Assembly: GCF_963678635.1 (NCBI RefSeq)
Contig: NC_087064.1
Span: forward strand, 27,258,189 to 27,322,188
Direction: 5' to 3'
Source: Symsagittifera roscoffensis
Taxonomy: Eukaryota; Xenacoelomorpha; Acoela; Convolutidae
Length of the DNA stretch: 64,000 nucleotides
Shown: positions 34,412 to 46,327 of the stretch, in pieces
How the letters are laid out: each line of letters begins with the position of its first letter
Position numbering within the stretch: the first letter of the stretch is position 1
The notes under the pieces: generated by a model
What the model saw: the letters and a program-made list of their open reading frames with translations, nothing else
The model's database searches: none
Told to the model about the DNA's origin: nothing
Program-made: the position numbers and the translations under genes

Positions 34412-35662
34412 ATGTCTGACTTTGAAATTAGACCAAATCACAAATTTTTTAGAGTAACAATTTCATCCATAAAATACATGAAAAACTCAAATTCTGATAT
34501 TATTTCTTTACATGTATATAATAATTCATCATACAAAATCACCCTACTAGGACTCCTAGGATATTGTGAAATTAATGCAACAACTTCCCCCACAAAAGAA
34601 GTAGCATACAGAGTAATTAATATATTACAACTACTAGATATATGTCAATCAACAATTCTCGATAAAGAATTATCAATAAATAATAAAGTAAGCAATGAAA
34701 AAAGGAACACAGACTATTTCACGAAAACACCTTATTTTAAGCCAACATTCAAAATATCACACTATACAGAACAACAACAAAAATTCTTGACAATGTTCAA
34801 TTTTCAACACTCTCAAATAACACAACCTGAATTTGAAAAATTAGCCGATTTACTGTTAAGATATCCAACAGTTTATGCAACATCTAAATTTGACGTTGGA
34901 AAAGTAAATTCAACACTACATTTACCCTTGAAACCTGACGCAGTTTTCAAAAAAAAACAAAGAGCTAGGAAAGTACGAATCCACTTACATGACAAAGTTA
35001 ACAGATTACTTGACATTTTAAAACAATACGAAATCATATCTCCAGTAAATAAAGAAGAACAACCAAAAGGAAACACTTTTATCAACCCTGTTATTATCCT
35101 CGCTAAAGAAGAATCATTGAAAATAGTTCTGGACGCTAGATACCTCAATTCATTCATTGATGAATCTATATGTAATTGGCCAATAGAACCAATTCAAGTA
35201 ATTTTGACAAAAAGAAACGGTAAATATTTCACAACCGCTGACATGAATAGTGCATATAACTAAATGCCACTAAATTGACAATCACGGCGATTAACACAAT
35301 TCGTTATTGGAAATCCACAATACGAATTTAATAGATTATTCTATGGCATATCCATAGGACCAGCAGCTTTTCAGCTTTTATGAGTAAACTTTTTCGACCA
35401 CTCATTCTCAACAAAAATGCAATCACATACTTAGACGATGTTTTTATGCAATCACAAACAAAAGATGAAATGTTCATAGTTCTAGAAAAATATAATCATA
35501 GAAAAAGAAACTATAACCCCACTTAAATCACAAATTGATGCAATTCAAAAACTCCAAACAAAAAAAATCCAAGAATTTCTTGGAATGTTAAATTTTTTAA
35601 GTAAATACGTCAAAAAAATGCAATTATATATGAGACCATTCTATAAATTCTTAGACAACAAA
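34412..35662 (+). pseudogene. Reverse transcriptase, copy A
   Basis: The open part (34412-35263, 283 codons) contains the Ty3/gypsy N-terminal RT region: a HLPLKPDAVFKKKQRAR block, a PVNKEEQPKGNTFINPV block and FTTADMNSAYN with the first catalytic Asp. A stop follows at once. The palm continues with FNRLFYGISIGPAAF and YLDD (35428-35439) in broken frames. The enzyme would copy element RNA into DNA; this copy could not. Confidence 0.75.
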
Positions 35663-35672
35663 ACAATTTTGA

Positions 35673-36059
35673 ATGGACAACAGAACATCAAACATGATTA
35701 GAAGAAATCAAAAACTTCTCACCGAACAAATCTCCAACACAATCCCAGATCCTAATCAACCATTTTATGCAAAGTGCGATGCTTCAAATTTCAGCATCGG
35801 TGCAGCATTAATACAATCCCACAATGGAACAAATAAAATGAATCTTATATCAGCAATTTCTCGCTTATCTACACAAGCTGAACTACGACTCTCTACTCTT
35901 ATGAGAGAATGCACAGCTATCATACACACTCCAACAGAATATGAAATTTTGATACTTGGTCAAAACATCCAACAGTTTTATTTACAGACCATAAACCTAT
36001 CATATTTCTTTTTACACAAAAATCAAACCCAAATCATAGAATTTATAGATTTCAACTAA
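35673..36059 (+). pseudogene. RNase H, copy A
   Basis: AKCDASNFSIGAALIQ and RLSTLMRECTAI are the first Asp strand and the Glu helix of the retrotransposon RNase H domain that removes the RNA strand of the hybrid. The C-terminal part with the last Asp (GKNLALPDTLSR-like) is in another frame near 36100. No integrase follows; instead the gag region restarts at about 36299. Confidence 0.7.
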
Positions 36060-36298
36060 TTCTAATGAAATTCCCAAATATACACATAGTATGGACAGCA
36101 GGAAAAAACCTTGCACTACCTGACACTCTTAGTAGAAATACACCACCTGAGCTACTAAAAAAACAGTTGAAAAACCACAAAATATAAAATTCTATCTCGC
36201 TAAAGGTGAAACTTCACCACGATTAGCATGTAAATATGCAGTAAAAACTGACATAGAACAATCACAATAAAAACAACCTAAAACATTTTCCAGTCTAT

Positions 36299-37480
36299 TT
36301 AGACATGAAATTGCATTATTTTCCGAATATTTAAATCCAATCCGTGAAAATTTAACTAGTAACGACGTTTCACAAAACATTAAACATGATTTCCAAAAAA
36401 ACTTGGCATGGTTTATCATTGATTATTTCACAAATAATATTGCTTTAATGTCGCAAGCAAGAAAAAATTTCAGACTCCAAAATTCAGCTGATCACACTGT
36501 ATTAGCAGAACAATCAGATTATGTTTGGGACCCTGAATGGTCTCATCCACTAATCTTCAACATGCCAACAGATATTTCAAGTCAAGCAATTAGCACAATT
36601 TCCATCCACCAAGATTATATTAAGGTATATCCACTCACAACTGATGCAACACCTTTAAACTATAGTTCAATTCTACCCAATAGAACTGGAAATAATAGTT
36701 CAAAGTCAACTCTCATACAACAAGAAAACCTGAAGGGAACTAGGAACATCACACAACAAGATATTCAAACACCATCACATTTCGCAAATGAAGAAGTAGT
36801 TACAATAGTAAAAACAACAACACAACAAAATTTTTCACCAATACATCCAAATCTTACAACTTCCAAACCTAAAAATCCAACCTTACCACAGGTAACATTA
36901 CAATCTACAGTTAAACCCACCGTTGTCACAAATACTCCAGACCTATAATCAACCTATAACATTTTCCACTCTATTTAGACATGAAATTGCAATAATTTCC
37001 GAATATTTTTTGAATTCATAATTTTCAAAATGAATTATCAACCATTTAGACCAATGACGAAACCAATACAAAAACAAAGAACATTCACTAGGAACAACTT
37101 TGCAGAACACAATTATAACTATGTAAATAGACCACCACAAACATAAAAACCTTCTCGTCCAAATACTCGAAATCATTTATTTTCACAAAGACAAAATTTT
37201 CAACATCCAACAACAATTTCAGTAAATTTTCATGACTATTTACGAATTTCACAATACCAAACAGAAAATTATCCATTTTTTCAACAGAATAAAAACAATA
37301 AACAACAAAACCGAAATAAACATAAAACACCTTATTATACACCTAACTATTTATCATCAGGTGATAATGACTATTATCAACCAGATATTTTTGCACCATA
37401 TACACAGAAATACGTCTACAACAACCTCGACCAAGTCTAGCATCTCAAAAAACGAATTTTTACCCACAAAACTTAGCTAG
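36299..37480 (+). pseudogene. gag, upstream part, copy B
   Basis: This restarts the duplicated block. The frame 36403-36948 (181 codons, open without ATG from about 36303) corresponds to 30874-31416. The second piece (from 37030) corresponds to 31413-31922 but has a stop early and frameshifts. Between them lies an extra segment of about 90 bp (36943-37030) that repeats the sequence of the duplication junction itself. Confidence 0.6.
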
Positions 37481-37693
37481 TACACAAACTCACCAACCAT
37501 CGCAAACGCAAAACCCAACTAGTACACAACACTACCAAGCAATACAGATACAAAACCCTGCCAGTACACATTCTTATCAACCAACATAAATGCAAATTGA
37601 AATCCCACTACCATATTATTTACAGCAACATGAAATCACAAAAAGTCAACTTACAAACTTTTCACAAATGCCAAATGCCGTAGAATCATTCAA

Positions 37694-38336
37694 ATGACTA
37701 TGAATCCATACCTGATGGGTGGATCATCAATAACATCAAACAAATCATCGATGGTATTCCCCGGTACAGACCCTGAATATTCTGTAGAAGAATATTTAAA
37801 TGCAGTAACAGCAAATTTAATTTTGAATATAGGACCTGAACCCATAAAAACACCACTTCACCAAAATTGTATACATAGACGCACAGCGTCAATACAAACC
37901 ACACTTGATGGTGCAGCTCAAAAATGGTTTTCAGTTTTACCTATAGAAAAAAAAATCAGATTTGAAAAGATTCACACAAGAATTTTCAAAAATGTTTGAT
38001 TCAGAAAGGAACAAACAACATCAAAGAGTTTTATGCAATGAAGTTTGTAGACTACCAAATGAAACGATCAAACAACTAGCAGTAAGGATCGAAACACTAG
38101 TCCGAAAAGCATACTCACTAAACACTCATGATTACAAAAACACAAAAATGACAGAATTTTTAATGATGACTCCAACACCTCAATTACAAAAAATAGCAAT
38201 AAAAAAGAGAGCATCACATCCCGCCTCATTTCGAGAACCAGATTTAGATTTCAGAAAACTAGTAGATAAGCCAAAACAAGCAAAAATCACTATGAAACTA
38301 GAAAAAAACAGAAAATATCAAATTACAATATGTTAA
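37694..38336 (+). pseudogene. gag capsid domain, copy B
   Basis: Almost identical to copy A from 37786 onward, including the frame change at nine A (37947-37955). It also keeps about 110 bp (37681-37790) that copy A has lost; the loss in copy A lies between two GTAGAA strings, suggesting a microhomology deletion. A zinc knuckle with the same flanking stops follows near 38470-38515, then an Arg/Asn/Ser/Tyr-rich nucleocapsid tail (about 38690-39230), open longer here than in copy A. Confidence 0.7.
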
Positions 38337-39599
38337 TAATATTCAAACAACTACAACACAAATAAATAATATCCACAATCCAGATACAGATTTATCCGAA
38401 AAAATCACTGAAATTTTGAATACATATTAGAAAAATCCAAATTTTAAAGGTAAACCATGATTCAAAAAATAGTGTAACTATTGCCAAAAATACGAACATT
38501 GCATTGCTGAATGCAGACAAAAACAGCAAGACAATCAAAATAAACCACAAAAGTACACAGAACCAAACAAATCATTTTATCAATACATGAAAAAAGCTCA
38601 AAATCAACCAAATAATTAACATTCAAAGTAATAATAGCTCTGGAAAACCACTTCCAAGTAGCTCAAATTATTCAAGAAATCAATCACCTTATAACTCTTA
38701 CTACAGAGGTAGATCACCAGACCAAAGAAATTCACAAAATTCCTCACAAAACAGATATAGTCGATCACACAGTCAAAGTACTCAATATCGAAATAATTTT
38801 CACGATCAAACTCAAATAGACCGAACTATTCGTTTGATACCAGCTCCCATTCACATTCTAGGAATAGACACTATGATAGATCAAGAAACTCATCGTACAA
38901 TAGACACAGAAATTATTCCAACAAGAGAAACAGAAGCTATTCAAATAATAGAAATCAACGGTATAATAATCTATCACGACATTATTCAAACAACAGATCA
39001 AATCAACAAAGATCTAATTATAACAATCATTATCAAAATAGATCACGAGGAAATTCACAAAATAGGAATTCAAACTATAACAATAGACAAAGAAACTACT
39101 CTCAATCACCTAATAGAAATAACACACGTTATCCAGATTCTCAAAACAAATATAGAAGTAATACACCAAAACATCAAAGACAGATAAATCAAGTACATAC
39201 AACTGTTGAAACACATTCAGACCCCCTGGTATTGATAACACAGAAACTACTGAATTACAATTAAATCACATTAATTGTGAATCAACAGACAGTGAAAGTG
39301 ATACAGAAAACACAATTTTAGTCAACATGATAAAAATTGAAAATGACTATGAAACCGCTACATACGAACAATTTTTTCATTCACATATTTACGAAAATCA
39401 CTTGGAATTACTTTTAGATTATCACACTAGACCTAGAAGTAGTAACATACCAATCGAACAAATAGTAAATGAAGTAACGACACTACACAAACCAAACCTG
39501 AAAAAGAACAAGTACCATGTTCTAGTACAAATCACATTTACCAAATTATATCAAAAGAAACACAAAAAGAAAAAATTTGGACAATCCCCTTTCTTTTAG

Positions 39600-40129
39600 A
39601 AAGTCCAAAAAGTAAAGAATTTCAACCAACAGACCTTGAAATAGATTTTTTATTGGACTCTGGAGCAGAATCGAATATCATAAATATTCCAACTTGGAAT
39701 GAAATCAAAACTCTACACCCCAAACTAACATCTGTAAAAACAGCCAGTAGAATAGCAACAGCACAAGGCTCAACCTTAATAAATTACAAAAAAATTCAAT
39801 TTTCACTCGTTCCCGCTAAAACAATGGAACAAAACAAACTCCTAAATAAACCATTTAAACAAATATTCCAATACAAAAATAAAAAAATAATTGATTGGAA
39901 TTCCATTCATCACAAAATACTACCAACTGTTAATATTTTGGACAGTAAAATTAAAATAAAAGATAAATATACAAGAATGCAAAACACCGCCTTAACATTC
40001 TTCCAAAGAATGAACAAACAACCACCATTCTTTTCAAAATTTTACCCCATCTATAATAAAGAAAGAAAACATCTTAAACCACTCTCAGGATACATTTACG
40101 ACTTTCCGATTAAACAAGTTCACCAATAG
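39600..40129 (+). pseudogene. Aspartic protease and linker, copy B
   Basis: DSGAESNIINIPTWNEIK begins at about 39656 and the frame remains open to 40129, so this protease is better preserved than that of copy A. The catalytic Asp-Ser-Gly is present. The linker is the same as in copy A but then runs into a 295-bp duplication. Confidence 0.7.
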
Positions 40130-40628
40130 GACAAAAAACAAAACAGACAACATCTCTATATGTCTGACTTTGAAATTAGACTAATTCACAAATTTTTTAG
40201 AGTAACAATTTCATCCATAAAATACATGAAAAACTCAAATTCCGATATTATTTCTCTACATGTATATAATAATTCACCATACAAAAACACCCTACTTCTA
40301 GGACTCCTAGGATATTGTGAAATTAATGCAATCTTAAACCCCATTTATAATCAGGAAAGGAAACACCTGAAACCATTATCAGGAAACGTATATAACTTTT
40401 CAATAAAACAAGTTCATCAGTATGACAAAAGTCAAAACAAACAACAATTTTTTATGTCAGATTTCGAAATTAAGCCCATTCACAAGTTTTTCAAAATTAT
40501 AATTTCATCCATAAAATACATGAAAAACTCAAATTCTGATATTATTTCTCTACATGTATATAATAATTCACAATACAAAATCACCCTACTTCTAGGACTC
40601 CTAGGATATTGTGAAACTAATGCAACAA
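40044..40628 (+). repeat. 295-bp duplication between protease and RT, copy B
   Basis: CCCCAT..TATAAT at 40044 and again at 40339 open two units, each encoding an MSDFEI..HKFF segment and a SSIKYMKNSNSD segment. The first half of the second unit is clearly diverged, whereas its second half is nearly identical to the first unit. Copy A has a single unit. Confidence 0.8.
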
Positions 40629-41756
40629 CAACCTATCCAACAAAAGAAGTAGCATACAGAATAAATAATATATTACAACTACTAGATATATGTCAATCAA
40701 CAATTCTCGATGAAGAATTTTCAATAAATAATATAATAAGCACTGAAAAAAGGAACACAGACTATTTCACAAAAACTTCTTATTTTAAACCAACATTCAA
40801 AAAGTCACACTATACAGAACAACAACAAAAATTCTTGACAATGTTCAATTTAGCATGAATTTGAAAAATTAGCCGATTTACGGTTAAGATATCCAACAGC
40901 TTATGCAACATCCAAATTTAACGTTGGAAAAATGAATTCACCACTACATTTACCCTTGAAACGTGACGCATTTTCAAAAAAAATTAAAAAGCAAGCAAAA
41001 TACCAATCCACTTGCATGACAAAGTTAATAGATAACTTGACATTTTAAAACAATACGAAATCATATCTCCAGTAAATAAAGAAGAACAACCAAAAGGAAA
41101 CACCTTTTTACGAACCCTGTTATTATCCTCGCTAATGGAGAATCACTGAAATTAGTTCTGGACGCTAGATACCTCAATTCACTCATTGAGGAATCTAAAT
41201 GTAATTGGCCAATAGAACCCATTTAAGCAATTTTGAAAAAAATAAACGGTAAATGTTTCACCACCGCTCACATGAATAGTGCATTTAACCAAATGCCACT
41301 AGATGAACAATCACGACGATTAACACAATTCGTTATTGGAAATCAACAATACAATTTTAATAGATTATTCTATGGCATATCCATAGAACCAGCAGCTTTC
41401 TCAGCTTTCATGAGTGAAAATTTTCGACCACTCATACTCAACAAAAATGCAATCACATACTTAGACGATGCCTTTATTCAATCACAAACAAAAGATGAAA
41501 TGTTCATAACTCTAGAAAAATATATTCATAGAAAAAGAAACTATAAACCCACTCAAATCACGAATTGATGCAATTCAAAAACTCCAACCACCTACAAACA
41601 AAAAAAATCCAAGAATTTCTTGGAATGTTAAATTTCTTAAGTAAATACGTCTATAAAATGCAATTATATTTAAGACCATTCTATAACATTGTTAGACAAC
41701 AAAACAATTTTGAATGGACAACAGAACACAATTTGAAAAAATCAAAAAAATTTTAA
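40629..41756 (+). pseudogene. Reverse transcriptase, copy B
   Basis: It repeats the RT of copy A. Frameshifts break the N-terminal part after 40858; the palm is open at 41233-41568 with FNRLFYGISIEPAAFSAFM and YLDD (41458-41469), then the thumb/connection at 41565-41756 (FLGMLNFLSKYV). A piece around 40845 present in copy A is deleted here. It is not functional as read. Confidence 0.75.
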
Positions 41757-42300
41757 CCGAACAAATCTCAAACACAATCCCAGATCCTAATCAACCATTT
41801 TATGCAATGTGCAATGCTTCAATTTTCGGCATCGGTGCAGCATTATTACAATCTCACAATGGAACAAACAAAAATTAATCTTATATCAGCAAATTCTGGT
41901 TTATTTACACAAGCTGAACTACGACTCTCCACTCTTATGAGAGAAAGGACAGCTATCACACACACTCTAACAGAATATGAATTTTTGATACTTGGATCAA
42001 AACATCCAACAATTTTATTCACAGACAATAAACCTATCATATTTTTTTTACACAAAAATCAAACCCAAATCATAGAATTTATAGATTTCAACTAATTCTA
42101 ATGAAATTCCCAAACTTACACATAGTATGGACAGCAGGAAAAAACCTTGCACTACCTGACACTCTTAGTAGAAATACACCACCTGAACTACTAAAAAAAA
42201 ACAGTTGAAAAACCACAAAATATAAAATTCTATCTCGCTAAAGATGAAACTTCACCACGATTAGAATGTAAATACTTAGTAAAAATTGACATAGAACAAT
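41757..42300 (+). pseudogene. RNase H, copy B
   Basis: The first strand is AMCNASIFGIGAALLQ-like with Asn where the first catalytic Asp stands in copy A, then RLSTLMRERTAITHT and LFTDNKPIIFF in the frame 41802-42095. The replaced Asp and a frame change show decay. The domain leads directly into the integrase region. Confidence 0.65.
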
Positions 42301-42383
42301 CACAAATAAACAACCTATAACATTTTCCACTCTATTTAGATTGTCAAAACAACCATTATGAAGTTGATTTATTAGGCACATCT

Positions 42384-44370
42384 ATGTTCAAGCCGATTCC
42401 ATATTTACATTGGATAAAAAATAATACTCAACAAAAAAGAATTATACCACATAAAAAGGACCCATTCCCTTTAATAGAAAAAGAAAACCCAACAGAACCA
42501 ATAAATTTATCAGGACCGTTATCAAGCGATTCAAAATACACGATAAATCATGTTTTTAACCTACATGACCCACGTGACACAATACCCTTATCAAAAATCG
42601 AAGTAGAAAACATTTTCCTACCAACAACAGGAAAAATCACACTAGAATTATTACAGAAAAATCAAAACCTTGATTCCGTCATCAGACAGCTAAAATCATG
42701 GCACAAATACAAAACTAGGCCAAACAAAGCTGATACCACAATCTTACCAAACAAAACACACCTTAGATACTTCAGAAAATTCAATAACACCACATTAAAA
42801 GAAAATCCAGACATTTTAGAATATCAAACACCTGATTTTAAAGTACCATGTCTCGCTTTAAGTATGATGTTAATAGCATTCAATACTTCACACACCTTAC
42901 ACACTAAAGGACATTCAGGATAAGAAAAAACATATTCTAATTTTATCCACAATTTTTATATCCTCAATGCACCAATTTGGATCAAAGTATCATGCAACGA
43001 TTTTATAAAATGCCAATAAAATAAACCCTACCCAAATCAAAAACAAATCGCAGAAAAACATGATTTTAAAGGACAAAGTCTATATTTTAATCACGGAATA
43101 TCATTTGACACAAAAGGACCAATTTCACTATCCTCAGAAGGAAACTCATATATAATGGTGATTGTTGATGCATTTACACACTATGTAGCATTTAACCCAG
43201 TACCCCATTGTAATGCTTACTATGCATGTACAACACTCTACGAACACTGGATAGCTAAATTCGGATTACCCAAAATACTAGTCACAGACAATGGCACTGA
43301 ATTTATTAATAATGAAATTATCAAATTATGCCACTTAAATAGTATAAAACACAAACCACGTACATCTCATGCACCTTGGACACATGGATTAGGACCCTTG
43401 GATTAGGCACCTTGGAAAAACGAAGGTATGAACCGTTCATTACAAGAATACCTCATATATATCATTAATGGAAATGATACACGATACACTGAATGGTCAA
43501 CAGATGTAAAATTATTTCCCTTATCATATAATTCACAAGTTACAACAACACTAGGAATATCACCATATGAAATGGTATTTAACCAAAATTCACGTCAACC
43601 AATAATGTTTACAGCAAACGCCCATAAAAAAGCACAAGGTTATTGTCAACCAAACAAAGATTCAGTTTGTTATAACCTACCACCACACACCCATGATGAA
43701 GATCACTTTCATCACCCACAAATTTTAAAATTAGCTTCCGGTACACACACCGAATGGATTTTAAATAGAGATAAAAAACACAACGAAATTTATCAAAAAT
43801 TAACAAAAAATTTGTTACTAAGGCAAAACAAAAATAATCAAATCATTTAGCAACAGATATAAAAATCGAAACATTTGTTTCAACTCCCAGCTTTACGACG
43901 CAGAAAGGAATTTCTAAAAAACTACAACCCCTCCGAAAAAGACCATATCAAATAATTGACAAACCTACTGATGTCACATACAAATTAACTGACACAAATA
44001 AAAAAAAATTGTTCAACATCAAAACAACCTATTACCCTATTACCCAAAAAAATACGCACTCCGTGAATTAACACAATTATATTCTTTCACAGGTTTAAAA
44101 ATTGTTCAAAACAGTTCAGAAAATGAATCGAAACAACACAGTATAGAACAAATGAATTCGAAAACAGACCAACAAAAGGAATTAGTTCACCGAACATCCA
44201 CTAAACAAAAAACACAAACATCTCAAAAAGAAAGAAAAAATAGAAAAATGACAGACAAAATCCTACCACAGGATCAAAATGAGATCTCTGAACATAGAGA
44301 ATCATCACGACTTAGAAGTCAGCCAAAAAAAACTATAAAACTTTTATTCCACAATCTAAAATATTGAAGA
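42384..44370 (+). pseudogene. Integrase (single copy)
   Basis: A linker (42384-42923) ends in HTLHTKGHSG and, after a stop, a Cys..Cys pair, giving the HHCC zinc-binding domain. The core (43155-43406) has FDTKGPIS and VTDNGTEF with the two catalytic Asp residues. The Glu region near 43420 is disturbed by a small insertion but NEGMNRSLQEYL keeps a Glu before the conserved Asn. The frame 43428-43850 covers the end of the core. KRPYQIIDKPTDVTYKL (about 43940-44000) is the GPY/F-type C-terminal domain, and SSRLRSQPKK closes pol at 44367. The enzyme would insert the DNA copy into the host genome. Confidence 0.75.
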
Positions 44371-45228
44371 AAGTTGAATTTAAAAAATAACTTTCATTTT
44401 CATTTTTCATTTTCTTCTTTTTAATTCTTTTAAACTTACACATTTTCAAAATAACATGCTGAAAATCAATCGAATAGATCCAGTTCAAAATTAGCCAAAG
44501 AAATCATCCCGAATCACCACTTTATTTACAGTGACACGACTTTATTAGCCGACACATATTCACCTCTAAGCATAACTAAAACTATAACTTCAAGACCTCC
44601 AGGTCAAAAATAAGCAAACCGCTACAAAATGACAACTAAAATAAATACAATCTCAATATTACAACCCTCCCCTATCAAGTAGTACAAAGATCAACAAAAT
44701 TTTTCCAACTTAGCACTCAAAAACCCTTCAAGCAAAAATATTAAATTAGCCTAAAGAACAAAATGCACATGATCATTTAGCCTAGGGTACGAATATTTCT
44801 TGGACAACCCCAATTAGTCCATAAATAAAAACAAAACTAAGAAGATCTCTCCGTCACCTCAAAATAACCCCTCAACAACATTTGACAAAACCCAACCCAC
44901 TTGTCAAAAAACCAATAATCAATTCGACAACACTCGATTTTAGTCCCAAAAAATTGAAAAAGATTCAACAAACCAAAATCATTTCTTAAATGCTTCTTTC
45001 AACAACAGTCACCAAATTTAAACAAATCTTTTCAAACTTTTTCATAAAACTTTCATACCTCTTCAAATATTTATAATTTTTTAAACTGATATCATAGAAA
45101 CTTTAATAACTCTTTTCATAATCTTTTGCAACCTTTTCTTAATTTTTTATTCACTTTTTGAAGTATATATATCTCTTTCCACAATTCTTGATAACCTGCT
45201 CAGGTACGATAATTTAATAACTATTTAA
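44371..45228 (+). other. Post-pol spacer
   Basis: A-rich sequence without a usable frame between the end of pol and the first downstream ORF. It may hold sequences for a spliced or subgenomic RNA, but none can be identified. Confidence 0.5.
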
Positions 45229-45418
45229 ATGTTTCGCAATCTATTTAGTAGAACCGATGTTTTTCTACTATTCGTAATTTTTCTTACATTTTTAACATCA
45301 CTCATAATGACAATATGTAAATTTATAAAAAAAGGCAATCATCGCATTCACATTAGCTACCATCCTTTTATTTCTTTTTATTGAAGAATACTGGAATAAA
45401 CATAAATTTTCATCATAA
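45229..45418 (+). pseudogene. Small two-helix membrane protein, frameshifted
   Basis: The ATG at 45229 opens a 51-codon frame to 45384 with a 20-residue hydrophobic helix (FLLFVIFLTFLTSLIMTI) followed by a Lys-rich turn. At a run of seven A the reading must shift to give a second hydrophobic helix (IIAFTLATILLFLFI) ending at 45418. The layout Lys-turn between two helices suggests a small viroporin-like or signal-anchor protein; this is inference only. Confidence 0.4.
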
Positions 45419-45434
45419 AAAATTCCACTCTTAG

Positions 45435-46208
45435 AAATTTTTCAATATTGCTAATCAACAACCCCCACACCAGTCCCCACCAACAACATCCCAGGAAAAC
45501 CCAACAGTACCCACAAGTGCCCAAAATCCCCAATCATCTACACGCATTTCTTTCCAAGACAATCCTTTTACTTTTGATGAAAGACACGCACGATTATCTG
45601 AACCATTAGAACCAGTTGTTCGCCAAGCACCTTTAAGCAAACCGCAACACGAACCAACATATAACATCTACCCACATCTACAACAAGATCTTAACAGAGT
45701 AAGACACATCAGTCAAAACCAAAATACACTCGAAATAAATAGACAAATTATACATCCAAGACGAAATTTTCAAACTCCCAGAGTTCAATTTAAAATACCT
45801 CAATCACCAACATCAAATCCCTTAGACCTTTCTAGTAGCACACTACCAGATACACCTCCAACTGCTACTCATAATATACCACTACGATTAGATTGGAATA
45901 CATTCCTAGCACCCCCACCGTTATTTGGTCAACATCAAGAAAGTAGTAGACTACACAACTGGGCACTAAATAGATTACAATATCGACACGATATCCATAA
46001 AGATATACAAGAACAAAACACCCAAATACTACAATAAAGCAGTCTCACACTAAAATTCGAACTTACAGTAAGACTCAATAACATTGTTCAACACCCATTT
46101 CTATTAGACCCCCCTAATATAACAGCTCAATCTTTATCTTCTCCATTTATAACAACAGAAATAATAATAAATACGATAGATACACAAAAAAGACAATCGA
46201 ATACATAA
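45435..46208 (+). pseudogene. Pro/Gln-rich ORF downstream of pol
   Basis: After a stop at 45432 the frame stays open for 258 codons except for a single TAA at about 46034. It starts Gln/Pro/Ser-rich and becomes polar and helical near HKDIQEQNTQILQ. There is no ATG at the start, so it would need splicing or frameshift expression if ever used. I recognise no domain. Its place between pol and the envelope-like gene recalls accessory genes of complex retroelements, without homology evidence. Confidence 0.45.
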
Positions 46209-46325
46209 CTTTTTATAATCCATCCTCAGGATTATCATACACATGTATATTCTAAAGATATTCAAGCTCCAACACCTTCTTTTTCCCATTTTTTCCTAAC
46301 CAAACCAAAATCCTTCTTCTCGCAC

Positions 46326-46327
46326 AG
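46326..46327 (+). promoter_or_regulatory. Putative 3' splice acceptor before the envelope-like ORF
   Basis: A pyrimidine-rich tract (about 46277-46325, with CTTTTTCCCATTTTTTCC) ends CGCACAG at 46327, directly before an ORF lacking an ATG. In env-bearing retroelements the envelope is made from a spliced RNA, so position and sequence fit that role. Confidence 0.5.

Noticed and set aside
38834-39187. 117-codon Ile/Thr-rich frame in gag copy B
   Set aside because: The frame beside it encodes the Arg/Asn/Ser/Tyr-rich nucleocapsid tail expected after the zinc knuckle; the Ile/Thr frame is its shadow.
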